64,000 nucleotides of DNA, from the NCBI GenBank assembly GCA_965242535.1, contig OZ251458.1, positions 3,162,001 to 3,226,000 on the forward strand, given 5' to 3'. Source of the stretch: VXRD01 sp965242535 (lineage in GTDB: Bacteria; Latescibacterota; UBA2968). Position 1 is the first letter of the stretch. Every line of letters starts with the position of its first letter. The position numbers and the translations under genes are program-made. This document shows, one piece after another, positions 18,724 to 27,919 of this stretch. The notes under the pieces were generated by a model. The model ran no database searches, was not told the origin of the DNA, and saw only the letters and a program-made list of their open reading frames with translations.

Positions 18724-18811
18724 GTAGGGACAGGCCCCCGTGCCATCCTTGCACCCGGCGATGGGGTTGACGCCGAACGCCACCTCCCGTAGGGACAGGC
18801 CCCGTGCCATT
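18724..18811 (+). repeat. Two REP-like palindromes
   Basis: Truncated units at 18724-18748 and 18789-18811 (GTAGGGACAGGC...CCGTGCCAT). The second continues into TTTGTACCAACTCATTCG, the first bases of the MITE-like left arm, so the two repeat families have been joined here. Confidence 0.65.
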
Positions 18812-18963
18812 TGTACCAACTCATTCGTTTTCATCGTGTTTTTGCCCTGCGTTGGGCATAGCGCGGGGTTCGGATGAGGACGAGGTCGGGGGGTGCCGGT
18901 TGCCGGGCCTTAGGCGCGATGACCGGAGCTCGGATGCGGGGGCGTCTCGAGGGCCGAATAAAG

Positions 18964-19220
18964 GCCCTTATTCTTGGGTTTTAATCTGCGAAAAGCGAAT
19001 GTTTTTGCGACTCTCTCAATGGCGGTCCGAGTTTTTAGATGGCTTCTGAGATGAAAGCGACGGTGAATGGCGGCGCGCTTTATGCCATGGAAAATGCGCT
19101 TGCATGATGCGTTGAAGTTGGGTAACTTGAGATGCATATAGACCCGTGCCTTTTGATAAAGAGCGATGTTTTGCAACTCTAACTCTTTATCGTTTTTTTG
19201 TACAGGTCTTTTATTTTTTT
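18964..19220 (-). pseudogene. Remnant of an IS4-type transposase 5' end
   Basis: A minus-strand frame at 18964-19137 (MHLKLPNFNASCKRIFHGIK... RTAIERVAKTFAFRRLKPK) aligns with the first ~55 residues of the intact transposase at 26529. Upstream DNA to about 19220 resembles that element's outer end (TACAGGTCTTTTATTTTTTT). The rest of the transposase is missing. Parts of the same remnant recur at 57229-57297 and 61353-61549. Confidence 0.55.
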
Positions 19221-19333
19221 GCATACCTTCACGGTTCGTCCATTCGTGCTTTTGTCGTGTATTCTCCAGATCGCGCGAACGCATTGCCAATGGTCAAACG
19301 TCGCCCTGTCTCCTATTCTCCCGGAGGTGCATC

Positions 19334-19828
19334 ATGAAACGAGTTCTCGTTCTCTACCTGTTCATGGCGTCTGCGGCGCACGCAACCGAAGCGCCTGATT
19401 TTAATTTGCCTGCCCCCAATGGCGAGCGGGTGAAATTGTCCGCGCTGTTGGAAAAAGGCCCTGTGATTCTCGACTTTTGGGCGACGTGGTGCAAGCCCTG
19501 CATCAAGGGAATGCCCAAGTTGGAAAAAATCCACGCCGAATACGCCGAGAGAGGGGTCACGGTTTTGGGCGTCAACGAAGATGGCCCGCGCGGTCAAAAC
19601 CGGATTCGCCCGTTCCTAAAAGGGCGCGACATCACCTTTCCCATCGCCATCGACGCGGATGGCGCGGTGATGAAACGCATGCAAGTTCGGGCCTTGCCCA
19701 CGACGATCCTCATCGCGCCAGATCGAGAAATTGTGTTGCGGCAGGCCGGATTGTCCGATGTGCAGCCGCTCATTGACGCATTAGACGCCCTGTTACCCGA
19801 AGAGGAAGTTTCAGATGAACCCGAGTAG
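19334..19828 (+). CDS. TlpA/ResA-like periplasmic thioredoxin
   Basis: 164 aa. A Sec signal peptide (MKRVLVLYLFMASAAHA) is followed by an AhpC/TSA-Redoxin thioredoxin fold with the WCKPC active site near residue 57 and the cis-Pro block RALPTTILI. It is a likely thiol-disulfide reductase of the periplasm. GGAGG precedes the start. The last 14 bases overlap the start of the outer-membrane protein gene, so the two are translationally coupled and may act together, for example in reducing or folding that protein. Confidence 0.88.
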   Translation: MKRVLVLYLFMASAAHATEAPDFNLPAPNGERVKLSALLEKGPVILDFWATWCKPCIKGMPKLEKIHAEYAERGVTVLGVNEDGPRGQNRIRPFLKGRDITFPIAIDADGAVMKRMQVRALPTTILIAPDREIVLRQAGLSDVQPLIDALDALLPEEEVSDEPE

Positions 19829-21407
19829 GTCGCCATTTTCAGGTAGGCACGAGACGTCGATTCCGAACGCCGATTCCGCCATGCTACGGAATGCGGTTCG
19901 GTTCTCAATCTGCGTTTATCTGTGGTTGCTCATGGGCTCGCCCGTTTCCGCGCAAATGACCATCTCGGGTCTCACGGAAGTGCAGCGCGGGGAAGTGCCG
20001 GGATCTGACTCGACGACCATCTCCACGGCCTACAACCAATTCGACATCGACTTTACACAACGGGGATGGCAGGCCGGGTTGCGGGCAGAAGTCTATAACA
20101 CATGGGGCGCGGATCGAGAGACGTACCAGATCACGCAGAAATACGCGCGGTGGAATAACGGCTCTGCGCGTGTGGAGATCGGCAATTACTACGCGATTCT
20201 CGGGCGGGGCCTCACGCTCCGCGCCTTTGAATTGCCCGGCGTGGTGCTCGAAGATGCGATTTATCGCCTGCGCTATTCCCCCGTGCAAGACCTCGAAGGC
20301 GCGATAGCCGCATGGACGGGCGACCGCTTGGAGGCCAAAGCGTTGATCGGCCGTCCCGCGCTGAGTGACATTCCCCCGGGCGCCAAGGCCGGCATGCCGC
20401 CGCGCGGCGTTTCCCGGCGCGGCGATTGGGTCGCAGGCGGTGAATTTGCCGCGAGGCCCACTGGCAGTTTCAAAATTGGGGTCACGGGCGTTCACATCGC
20501 GCCGAGGGATTCCCTCATTGCAAATAATTGGGCGTGGTCCGGGTTTGCCGATCTCGACTTGTCTCGCTTTCTGGGCAACCTATACGGAAATTTTTACGGC
20601 GAATACGCTCGGCGGGAAAGCGGCGTCGATGGGCACGGCCTGTACGTATCGGGCAATGTGGGCGGCGCGCACTTGGGGTTGAGCGCGGAATACAAACATT
20701 ACGACAACCTGCTCCTCGGCTTCAACGACCCGCCTTCGCTCATCCGCGAACACGCGGCGTTTTTGCTCAACCGCGCCACGCATGTGTTGTTGCTGACCGA
20801 CGAGCAGGGCTATCAGATCGAAGCCACGTACACGCGGCCCGAGTTGGGCAATTTTACGGCCAATGTCAGCTCTGCGCGCAATGATTTGGCCCCGACTGTG
20901 CAGAACTTTTTCAAGGAAAGACACTTGGCGTTTGACCTGTACAAATTCGACGATCTGAATGCCTCGATTTTTTACAACTGGGGCAAGGACGATCTCAACA
21001 CCATCGATCGCCACCGCACGGCAGGCGCGGTTTTGGAAACCGCGGTTGGCAACGGCCATACGCTCGGGATGGACATTCAATATCAACGCGCGGTCCACTT
21101 TGAAGACGAGCCGAGCTTTGCCAACATATACGGCGCGTTCTCGTTCCACCACAAACGCGGCTTTGGCGCGGCCCTCGTCATCGATCACACGACAGACCCG
21201 TTTGAAGTGGATCGCGCGGAAACTTTCAAGATTGAAACGGGCAGTCGCACGTTCTATTCTCTCCATCTCAATGCGCGGTTTGGCACGCATTTCGACGCCA
21301 TCATCTTCGCGGGCGAACGCCGCGGCGGCACGGCTTGCACGTCCGGAACGTGCTATCAGGTGCTGCCGTTCAAAGGCGTGGAGACGCGCCTCAATACGTA
21401 TTTTTAG
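19815..21407 (+). CDS. DUF6029-like outer-membrane beta-barrel protein
   Basis: 530 aa. After ~25 polar residues comes a signal-like segment (VRFSICVYLWLLMGSPVSAQ) with cleavage near residue 47. The rest consists of alternating amphipathic strands rich in Tyr/Phe/Gly, ending in a terminal aromatic residue (LNTYF), the usual barrel C-terminal signal. The pattern IGNYYAILGRGLTLR near residue 120 is typical of DUF6029. Two cysteines (TACTSGTCYQ) near the C-terminus could form a disulfide, which would fit coupling to the TlpA-like gene upstream. Function otherwise unknown. Confidence 0.7.
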   Translation: MNPSRSPFSGRHETSIPNADSAMLRNAVRFSICVYLWLLMGSPVSAQMTISGLTEVQRGEVPGSDSTTISTAYNQFDIDFTQRGWQAGLRAEVYNTWGADRETYQITQKYARWNNGSARVEIGNYYAILGRGLTLRAFELPGVVLEDAIYRLRYSPVQDLEGAIAAWTGDRLEAKALIGRPALSDIPPGAKAGMPPRGVSRRGDWVAGGEFAARPTGSFKIGVTGVHIAPRDSLIANNWAWSGFADLDLSRFLGNLYGNFYGEYARRESGVDGHGLYVSGNVGGAHLGLSAEYKHYDNLLLGFNDPPSLIREHAAFLLNRATHVLLLTDEQGYQIEATYTRPELGNFTANVSSARNDLAPTVQNFFKERHLAFDLYKFDDLNASIFYNWGKDDLNTIDRHRTAGAVLETAVGNGHTLGMDIQYQRAVHFEDEPSFANIYGAFSFHHKRGFGAALVIDHTTDPFEVDRAETFKIETGSRTFYSLHLNARFGTHFDAIIFAGERRGGTACTSGTCYQVLPFKGVETRLNTYF

Positions 21408-21412
21408 AGGCG

Positions 21413-21545
21413 GGAAGATGGGAGACGGGAGAGGGAAGACGGGAGACGGGAGAGGGAAGACGCAATCGCAATCGTAGGGACAGGCCCCCGTGCCTGTCCG
21501 AAGATACAAGACGGGAGACAGTAGGCGGGAGAGGGGGAGACGGCT
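21413..21545 (+). repeat. GGGAGACGGGAGA short tandem repeat with embedded REP unit
   Basis: Tandem GGGAGACG/GGGAGAGG units at 21413-21465 and 21508-21545 surround a REP-like palindrome at 21474-21499. The composition matches the repeat at 10578. Confidence 0.75.
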
Positions 21546-21627
21546 GCCCATCCGACCACCGCTACAATACGAGAAACCCCAGCCCCTATCCAAGCGTCTA
21601 ATTTTCGCAATGAATTTGGAAGACCAC

Positions 21628-23022
21628 ATGTTCGATCTTTTGCCCCGGGTTGAAGCGTATATCGAAAAAGAACGCCTGATCGCGCCGGGGGATGGGGTGG
21701 TCGTCGCACTGTCGGGTGGGCCGGATTCCATGACCTTGTTCGACCTGCTCTGCCGGCTCGCTCCCGACTGGCAACTCGCGCTTTATGTCGCGCATCTCAA
21801 CCACCAGTTGCGGCCCGATGCGGATGCGGATGCGGCGTTTGTCAAACGGATCGCCCAGCGCTATCCGGTGTATGTCAAAGCGGAAGATGTGGCGCGGCGG
21901 GCCAAGAAAAACAAGCAGTCGATCGAGGAGGCGGCACGCGATTCGAGACGGGCATTTCTCCACGCGGTCAGGCGACAAACCGGCGCGCATCGCATCGCGC
22001 TCGGCCACACGAAAAGCGACCAAGCCGAGACCGTGTTGTCGCGCCTCATTCGCGGGGCGGGGCTGACCGGCTTGGGCGGGATTCGCCCCATTTCCCAAGG
22101 GTGCTGGATTCGGCCCTTGCTCGCGTTTTCCCGGTCGGAAATCGAGGATTACACACGCGCACGCCGATTGCAAGTGCGGTATGATGAGACCAATCGCGAT
22201 CCCAAATTTTTACGCAATCGCATTCGCGCAGACTTGATCCCCCACTTGCAAAGTGCGTACAATCCCCAAATCGAGGGCGTTCTCGCGCGCGCGGCAACCC
22301 TGTTGCAAAACGACGACGCCCATCTCGAAAACCTTGCACAACAAGCGTTTTCAGAAGCCCTCTTGCACCGCGATGATCGAAAAATTATCCTTGATATCGG
22401 GCGTTTTTTCGGTTATCATATATCGCTTCGGCGCCGCCTGATTCGGCTGGCGCTCTTCGCCTTGCGGGCGCGTGCAAACGCCATCGGTTTCCGCGTTGTC
22501 GAACGCATTCTCGACCTTGCTCCTGGGCGCGGCGTTCAAATCACGCCGGAAATTTCCGCGCATCGCACACGCGACACCCTCATTTTTGCCCATCCGCCCC
22601 GGGCGTACTGCTTTTTGGTCAAACCCGGCGTCGCCCTCGACATCAACGGCAAATTCTCTGTGAACATCCGAAACCACATCGCCCCGGCGCGCTTGCAAAA
22701 CGCAGGGCATCACACCGCCTTTTTCGACTTGGATCGACTTCCGGGCGATGCGCTGTATCTCCGCTCACCGCGACCGGGCGACTGGTTTTACCCCTTTGGC
22801 ATGCGGGGAAAAAAGAAAGTGAGCCGGTTGCTCGGCGACAGCAAAATTCCCCTGCCCTTGCGCGGCGAAATGCCCTTGCTCGTCAGCGGCGAGACGATTT
22901 TGTGGGTCGTCGGCCTGAGACGCTCGCAAATCGCCCCCGTCACCTCGGCGACTCGGCGCGTGCTCAAAGCCGCGTTTCGCGGTGGCCTAGGTTATCACAC
23001 AACTAAAAAGAGGCACTCATGA
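21628..23022 (+). CDS. tilS: tRNA(Ile)-lysidine synthase
   Basis: 464-aa ATP-dependent enzyme that modifies C34 of tRNA-Ile(CAU). The PP-loop ALSGGPDSMTL is at about residues 28-38, and HLNHQLRPDADADAAF and LGHTKSDQAETVL are also conserved. Linker and TilS C-terminal domains follow (LRSPRPGDWFYPFGMRGKKKVSRLLGDSKIP). The start at 21628 has GGAAGA five bases before it and gives the family N-terminus; an ATG at 21610 would add six residues. The stop overlaps the ftsH start (ATGA), a widespread tilS-ftsH pairing. Confidence 0.94.
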   Translation: MFDLLPRVEAYIEKERLIAPGDGVVVALSGGPDSMTLFDLLCRLAPDWQLALYVAHLNHQLRPDADADAAFVKRIAQRYPVYVKAEDVARRAKKNKQSIEEAARDSRRAFLHAVRRQTGAHRIALGHTKSDQAETVLSRLIRGAGLTGLGGIRPISQGCWIRPLLAFSRSEIEDYTRARRLQVRYDETNRDPKFLRNRIRADLIPHLQSAYNPQIEGVLARAATLLQNDDAHLENLAQQAFSEALLHRDDRKIILDIGRFFGYHISLRRRLIRLALFALRARANAIGFRVVERILDLAPGRGVQITPEISAHRTRDTLIFAHPPRAYCFLVKPGVALDINGKFSVNIRNHIAPARLQNAGHHTAFFDLDRLPGDALYLRSPRPGDWFYPFGMRGKKKVSRLLGDSKIPLPLRGEMPLLVSGETILWVVGLRRSQIAPVTSATRRVLKAAFRGGLGYHTTKKRHS

Positions 23023-25166
23023 CCGATCCCAAAGACAGGGACTCGAAACCGGATGAAGAAACGCATTCGGCTGACGAGACGCCCGATGGCGATTCCAAAA
23101 ATCCCAAAGACGACGCCGAAAAAAAAGAGCAGCGGCCCTATTTTTCCGTGCTCAAGCGGGATAATGCCGACGACAAGGGAGAGGCGGAGGATGACGATCG
23201 GCCCCGATGGCGGCGCATTTCAAAGCCCTTGGCTTTCTGGGTCTTTTTTTTGTTGGTGGCGATTTTTGCGTCCAAGTTTTTCGGCAACGATCCCTCCAGC
23301 GATGTCGTGCTCAGCTACAAGGAGTACCGAGAGTATCTCGAAGCCGGCAAAATCCAGAGTGCCATCGTTCTCGACAACGAATTTCACGGCCGCCTGGTCG
23401 CCGAGGAATTTACCCCGCCGCGGCCGGGGCGCACGCAGCAATATGAGTTTCAAGAGTTTGTCGTGAACTTGGGCGTGGTGGATGCCGAGACCCCGTCCCG
23501 CGAAGAGTGGCTCAACTACGGCGTCGACTTCCGCTTTCAAAAGCCGTCCAACTGGCTCAATTACTTTTTCAATTTTCTCCCGTGGCTGTTGTTTATCGGG
23601 CTTTGGGTTTTTATTCTGCGCCAGATGCAAGGCGGCCCTAAGGGCGCGTTCAGCTTTGGCAAGAGCAAGGCCAAGCTGGTCTCGGAAGACAAAACCCAAA
23701 TCACGTTCAAAGACGTCGCAGGCGCCGAAGAAGCCAAGCAGGAATTGCAGGAAATCATCGAGTTTTTGAAAGACCCGCGCAAATTTCAACGCCTGGGCGG
23801 GCGCATTCCCAAAGGCGTGCTCTTGGTCGGGCCGCCGGGCACGGGCAAAACGCACATGGCGCGCGCGGTTGCGGGCGAGGCCGAGGTGCCCTTCTTTTTG
23901 ATGAGCGGCTCGGACTTTGTCGAGATGTTCGTCGGCGTTGGGGCCTCGCGGGTGCGCGATCTCTTCGAGCAGGGAAAAAACCACGCGCCGTGCATTATTT
24001 TCATCGACGAGATAGACGCCGTGGGCAGGCACAGGGGCGCGGGCATCGGCGGCGGGCACGACGAGCGCGAGCAAACCCTCAATCAACTCCTCGTGGAAAT
24101 GGATGGCTTTGAATCCAAAGAGGGCCTCATCCTCATCGCGGCCACCAACCGCCCGGACGTGCTCGATCCCGCGCTGTTGCGCCCCGGGCGCTTCGACCGC
24201 CAAGTCGTCGTCGATCGCCCGGACGTGCGCGGCCGCGAGGGCATTTTGAAGGTTCACACCCGCAACACCCCGCTTTCGGACGATGTCAATTTGCAAGTGC
24301 TCGCGCGCGGCACCCCGGGCTTGGCGGGCGCGGACCTCGCCAATTTAGTCAACGAGGCCGCGCTCTTGGCGTCGAGAAACGACCGAGACCGCGTGACGAT
24401 GGACGATTTTGAAGACGCCAAGGACAAGGTGATGATGGGCGCGGAGCGGCGCAGCATGGTCATTTCCGACAAGGAAAAACGCCTCACGTCCTATCACGAA
24501 ATCGGGCACGCGCTCGTCGCCAAACTCATCCCGGAATGCGACCCCCTGCACAAAGTGACGATCATTCCACGCGGCCGCGCCCTCGGCGTCACGCACACCT
24601 TGCCGATTGACGAGCGGCACACCTATCCGCAGAGTTATTGCGAGGCGGTCTTGGCGTACGCGCTCGGCGGCAGGATCGCGGAAAAGCTCGTTTTTGGCGA
24701 AATCACGACCGGGGGGCAACAGGACTACCGCACGGTCACCAATATCGCGCGGCAGATGGTTTGCGACTGGGGCATGAGTCCCAAACTCGGGCCCATCGCT
24801 TACGGGCAGGAAAACGACGAGATTTTTCTCGGACGCGAAATGGCGCGGCCGCGCGATCACAGCGACAGCGTCGCCGAAATGATCGACTCGGAGATCAAGA
24901 ATTTCGTGCTCAAAGCCGAGTCTCGCACCGAGCAGTTGCTCAGTGACAACATCGACAAAGTCCACCTCCTGGCCGCGGCACTCCTCGAGCATGAAACGCT
25001 CGACGACGTGCAACTCGATCACTTATTGGCGGGCGAGGAACTCGAGAAACCCGCGCCAAACGGACGCGCCAAACCGATGGAAGCGCCGCGCGATCAGGTC
25101 GATGGAGAACCAGGCGATCCGGAGACCCCGCCCGCCCAAGAAGAACGACGGCCATCGGACGACTGA
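23019..25166 (+). CDS. ftsH: ATP-dependent zinc metalloprotease FtsH
   Basis: 715-aa membrane-bound AAA+ protease for quality control of membrane and regulatory proteins. It has an unusual ~68-residue acidic/charged N-terminal extension, then TM1 (about 69-88), a periplasmic FtsH extracellular domain and TM2 (about 188-206). The AAA module has Walker A GPPGTGKT (about 271-278), Walker B FIDEID and the second region of homology NRPDVLDPALLRPGRFDR. The peptidase site is HEIGH (about 493-497). The tail is Pro/Glu rich. It overlaps tilS by four bases and is followed by a strong terminator. Confidence 0.95.
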   Translation: MTDPKDRDSKPDEETHSADETPDGDSKNPKDDAEKKEQRPYFSVLKRDNADDKGEAEDDDRPRWRRISKPLAFWVFFLLVAIFASKFFGNDPSSDVVLSYKEYREYLEAGKIQSAIVLDNEFHGRLVAEEFTPPRPGRTQQYEFQEFVVNLGVVDAETPSREEWLNYGVDFRFQKPSNWLNYFFNFLPWLLFIGLWVFILRQMQGGPKGAFSFGKSKAKLVSEDKTQITFKDVAGAEEAKQELQEIIEFLKDPRKFQRLGGRIPKGVLLVGPPGTGKTHMARAVAGEAEVPFFLMSGSDFVEMFVGVGASRVRDLFEQGKNHAPCIIFIDEIDAVGRHRGAGIGGGHDEREQTLNQLLVEMDGFESKEGLILIAATNRPDVLDPALLRPGRFDRQVVVDRPDVRGREGILKVHTRNTPLSDDVNLQVLARGTPGLAGADLANLVNEAALLASRNDRDRVTMDDFEDAKDKVMMGAERRSMVISDKEKRLTSYHEIGHALVAKLIPECDPLHKVTIIPRGRALGVTHTLPIDERHTYPQSYCEAVLAYALGGRIAEKLVFGEITTGGQQDYRTVTNIARQMVCDWGMSPKLGPIAYGQENDEIFLGREMARPRDHSDSVAEMIDSEIKNFVLKAESRTEQLLSDNIDKVHLLAAALLEHETLDDVQLDHLLAGEELEKPAPNGRAKPMEAPRDQVDGEPGDPETPPAQEERRPSDD

Positions 25167-25179
25167 TTTCCTCCTTTTC

Positions 25180-25216
25180 AAAGAGATGGCAACCCACTGC
25201 CATCTCTTTTTTTTTA
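25180..25216 (+). terminator. Rho-independent terminator after ftsH
   Basis: An 11-bp stem AAAGAGATGGC / GCCATCTCTTT with an 8-nt loop, followed by nine T. It lies 13 bp past the ftsH stop and separates tilS-ftsH from the methyltransferase gene. Confidence 0.92.
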
Positions 25217-25223
25217 AAACGCA

Positions 25224-26219
25224 ATGGGACAACTGACCTTGCCAGATCAGCGAGAGAAGCCGGAAATTTCGAGGCACTTTCAGCCCGAACGAAAAATGAG
25301 CGCGATCCGGGCGGACGCGCTCGCGGCGTGCCGAGAATTGCCCGATGATTTTTTCAGCCTGATCATCAGTTCGCCGCCGTATAACATCGGGAAGAATTAC
25401 GAAAAAAGGATCGATTTTGAATCCTATTTAGAGGATCAAAAAGCCGTCATCGCCGAATTGGTGCGCGTCTTAAAATCCGATGGCAGTCTGTGTTGGCAAG
25501 TGGGGAATCACGTGGATAAGGGCGAGGTCTATCCGCTCGATATGTACTTCTATCCCGTGTTCAAAAGTTTGGGATTGCAACTTAGAAACCGAATCGTCTG
25601 GCATTTTGGGCACGGATTGCACGCCAAAAAACGCTTTTCCGGCAGGTACGAAACCCTGCTTTGGTTCACCAAGAGCGACCGGTACCTTTTCAATTTGGAT
25701 CCGGTCCGCGTGCCCTCGAAATACCCGGGCAAGAGGCATTACAAGGGCGCGAAAAAAGGCATGCCCAGCGGCAATCCCCTGGGCAAGAATCCCTCGGATT
25801 TTTGGGCGTTGTTGCAATCGGAGTTCGACGACTGCGTTTGGGATATTCCCAATGTCAAATCGAATCACCCCGAAAAAATCGCGGAACACCCCTGTCAGTT
25901 TCCCATTGAACTCGTCGAGCGATGCGTCTTGTCCATGACCCGGGAAGGCGATTGGGTTTTGGATCCTTACGGCGGCGTTGGCAGTGCGGCGATCGCGGCG
26001 CTCAAGCACGACCGCAGGGCCGTGTCAATTGACAGAGACGAACGCTTTTGTGCCATCACCTGCCAGCGCGTTGTGGATTTTTACGCGGGCCAATTAAAAA
26101 TGCGACCGATGGGCAAGCCCGTGCATCGACCTTCGGGAAACGAGCGGGTCTCTCAAGTTCCCATCGAATGGCACAGATATCTGGATTGCGACGGCGTGCT
26201 TGCATGTGCAACGGAATGA
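25224..26219 (+). CDS. Orphan site-specific DNA methyltransferase (N6_N4_Mtase family)
   Basis: 331-aa class-beta amino-methyltransferase. Catalytic motif IV SPPYN (residues 50-54) precedes the AdoMet-binding motif I DPYGGVGSAA (about 250). The middle section (about 110-225) contains the probable target-recognition region (YPGKRHYKGAKKGMPSG). SPPY is found in both N4-cytosine and N6-adenine enzymes, so the modified base is not decided. No restriction endonuclease gene is adjacent. The ATG at 25224 lies right after the ftsH terminator and has no clear ribosome site; the ATG at 25296 (MSAIRADALA) is a realistic alternative. Confidence 0.85.
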   Translation: MGQLTLPDQREKPEISRHFQPERKMSAIRADALAACRELPDDFFSLIISSPPYNIGKNYEKRIDFESYLEDQKAVIAELVRVLKSDGSLCWQVGNHVDKGEVYPLDMYFYPVFKSLGLQLRNRIVWHFGHGLHAKKRFSGRYETLLWFTKSDRYLFNLDPVRVPSKYPGKRHYKGAKKGMPSGNPLGKNPSDFWALLQSEFDDCVWDIPNVKSNHPEKIAEHPCQFPIELVERCVLSMTREGDWVLDPYGGVGSAAIAALKHDRRAVSIDRDERFCAITCQRVVDFYAGQLKMRPMGKPVHRPSGNERVSQVPIEWHRYLDCDGVLACATE

Positions 26220-26242
26220 CTTTTCAGGCGTTCCAAGTACGC

Positions 26243-26510
26243 AAAAAAATAATTCGGAATTTCAATTTTTCAAGAGCGTGCCGGCCGTGATGCCGTACCT
26301 CAAATAAGCCATCGCCCAACATGCCATCCCAAAAGCCCATTAAACAAAGCCATCACGCACAGCGCGTAAGTCCGTCTCGCAACCCACATCCATTTTGCAA
26401 CCCACCTCGCAGGCTGTCTCATGTCGTTCTATTACAAAAGCGCTTTGCGCTGTGCCTAGCCCCTCGGCGCATGAGAGCGGCATTTTTTGCCTACTTTTTG
26501 TTGCTGTTGA
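26243..26510 (+). repeat. MITE-like repeat, copy D, left part (split by an IS)
   Basis: Starts with AATAATTCGGAATTTCAA and runs through the core to the left arm of the internal hairpin (CCTACTTTTTG, 26490-26500) and the loop. The IS inserted after 26510. It continues at 27709. Confidence 0.8.
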
Positions 26511-27708
26511 CCATACTACGCGACAAAACTAAGAATCGGGTAAAAATCGCGCTTCTTTTAGGATTTTCAGACAGCGTTGGAATGTGCGTGCGTGGTCTTG
26601 AATATTCAAAAGGACATATTGCAGATAATCGAGTCCATATCGAAAGAGACTTTTCTCTTTTTTCTCATGGTTTTTTATTTTGAGCGGGGTGTGGTGGGCG
26701 CGCGCTTCGCCCATGAGATGGGCCCAACACACGGCGAGGGTCAAGAGCGCGATGAGTTTTTCGATGCGGTCGGCGTCGGTGAGATGGGTCTGTTCGAGAT
26801 CAAAGCCTCGGCGTTTGAGGTTGGCAAAAAGGACTTCAATACTCCATCGTTTTTTATAGGTCTTGAGTGCGTCAATGCCTTGTGTGTTGCTGCCGACCAT
26901 CACCCATTCCTCTGGGCATCGGATTGCCGATAAAGAGAGCGATTGTCCATAGACGCGCCCGGGTTTTGGCAAGGTCGTTTGCTGATTCAAGGTCAGATTG
27001 GCGAATCGTTTTTTCAATGGAATCGCTTTTTGTCCCGTTTCGAGGATCGCGTTTTCTTTGAGGCGAATGACAAAAGGCATGTTGTTTTCGGTCAACCACT
27101 TAAACCATTTTCGCCCAATAAATTCGCGGTCGGCCACCAAGGCGCGAATCTTACAGGTCTTGATGTGTTGACGGACCCGTTTCATGAGGTCTATGCGCTC
27201 TTGCGTGCTCGAGTTGCCCTTTTTGTGGAGCATCTTGAAGCAAATGGGAAACGCCATGTCTCGATAGAGGATGCCCACGGTCAGGAGATTGATCGACACC
27301 TTACCCAACGACCATTGGGTCCGGTCCATGGCGAGGATAAAATCCGATTTGACCGGTAAGAGATGCAGAATCAAGCCCGTTGCCCAATCTTCCGGTAGCG
27401 TGAACTCGGCGAAAAAACGTTGGATTCTGCGGTAGTTGGATTTTGGCTTCACTTTGCCATTGAGCGCATTGGCCAGTTTGGTCAAATTGACGGTCGTCAC
27501 TTTCATCAAGGCCAAGAGAAAGGCCGAGAGGAAGGTCACCCGGGCTTTGTGCCAAGGAAAATGCGCTTGCAAGATGGGGTACAGTTGCATAACTTGATCC
27601 GACATAGACCTGTGCTTTCCGAGAAGGGGTGAGGGTTTTTGCGGATAACTTAAATCTAACTCTTTTTCAGATTTTGCACAGGTCTTTATTTTTTGTCGCG
27701 TAGTATGG
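26511..27708 (-). mobile_element. Complete IS4-family insertion sequence
   Basis: 1198 bp with perfect 18-bp terminal inverted repeats (CCATACTACGCGACAAAA at 26511 and its complement ending at 27708). A 7-bp target duplication CTGTTGA is present at 26504-26510 and 27709-27715. It has one transposase gene. The short duplication and the ~1.2-kb size suggest the ISPepr1-like branch of IS4, though this was not tested. The target is the loop of the hairpin inside a MITE-like repeat. Confidence 0.93.
26529..27605 (-). CDS. IS4-family transposase
   Basis: 358-aa DDE transposase. First Asp in LAMDRTQWSLG (about residue 104), second in ALVADREFIG (about 172). The IS4 signature Y-(2)-R-(3)-E-(6)-K is seen in YKKRWSIEVLFANLKRRG, with the catalytic Glu. 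It is full length with both element ends intact, so probably active or only recently silenced. The stop codon lies 18 bp from the left end of the element. A related N-terminal fragment lies at 18964. Confidence 0.93.
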   Translation of the reverse strand: MSDQVMQLYPILQAHFPWHKARVTFLSAFLLALMKVTTVNLTKLANALNGKVKPKSNYRRIQRFFAEFTLPEDWATGLILHLLPVKSDFILAMDRTQWSLGKVSINLLTVGILYRDMAFPICFKMLHKKGNSSTQERIDLMKRVRQHIKTCKIRALVADREFIGRKWFKWLTENNMPFVIRLKENAILETGQKAIPLKKRFANLTLNQQTTLPKPGRVYGQSLSLSAIRCPEEWVMVGSNTQGIDALKTYKKRWSIEVLFANLKRRGFDLEQTHLTDADRIEKLIALLTLAVCWAHLMGEARAHHTPLKIKNHEKKEKSLFRYGLDYLQYVLLNIQDHARTFQRCLKILKEARFLPDS

Positions 27709-27849
27709 CTGTTGACAAAAAGTAGGTCGCCGAAGGCATCGGAGGCAACCCACGATGCTATAGGACCAAAGTTTTAGAAAAGTGAGCCATGCAGGTGCTG
27801 ATTTGTGCGTATCAAAATTGAGAATAACTCAATTTACAGAGTACTAAGT
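27709..27849 (+). repeat. MITE-like repeat, copy D, right part
   Basis: Begins with the duplicated CTGTTGA, then the right hairpin arm CAAAAAGTAGG, and ends with the terminus AATTTACAGAGTACTAA at 27849. It lies 70 bp before folP. Confidence 0.8.
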
Positions 27850-27919
27850 GGTCACTTGGTTTCTCTCCCCATTCTGATTTTGGGCATAGACGCAACTCGA
27901 GGTTTTTGACCGAATTTCC

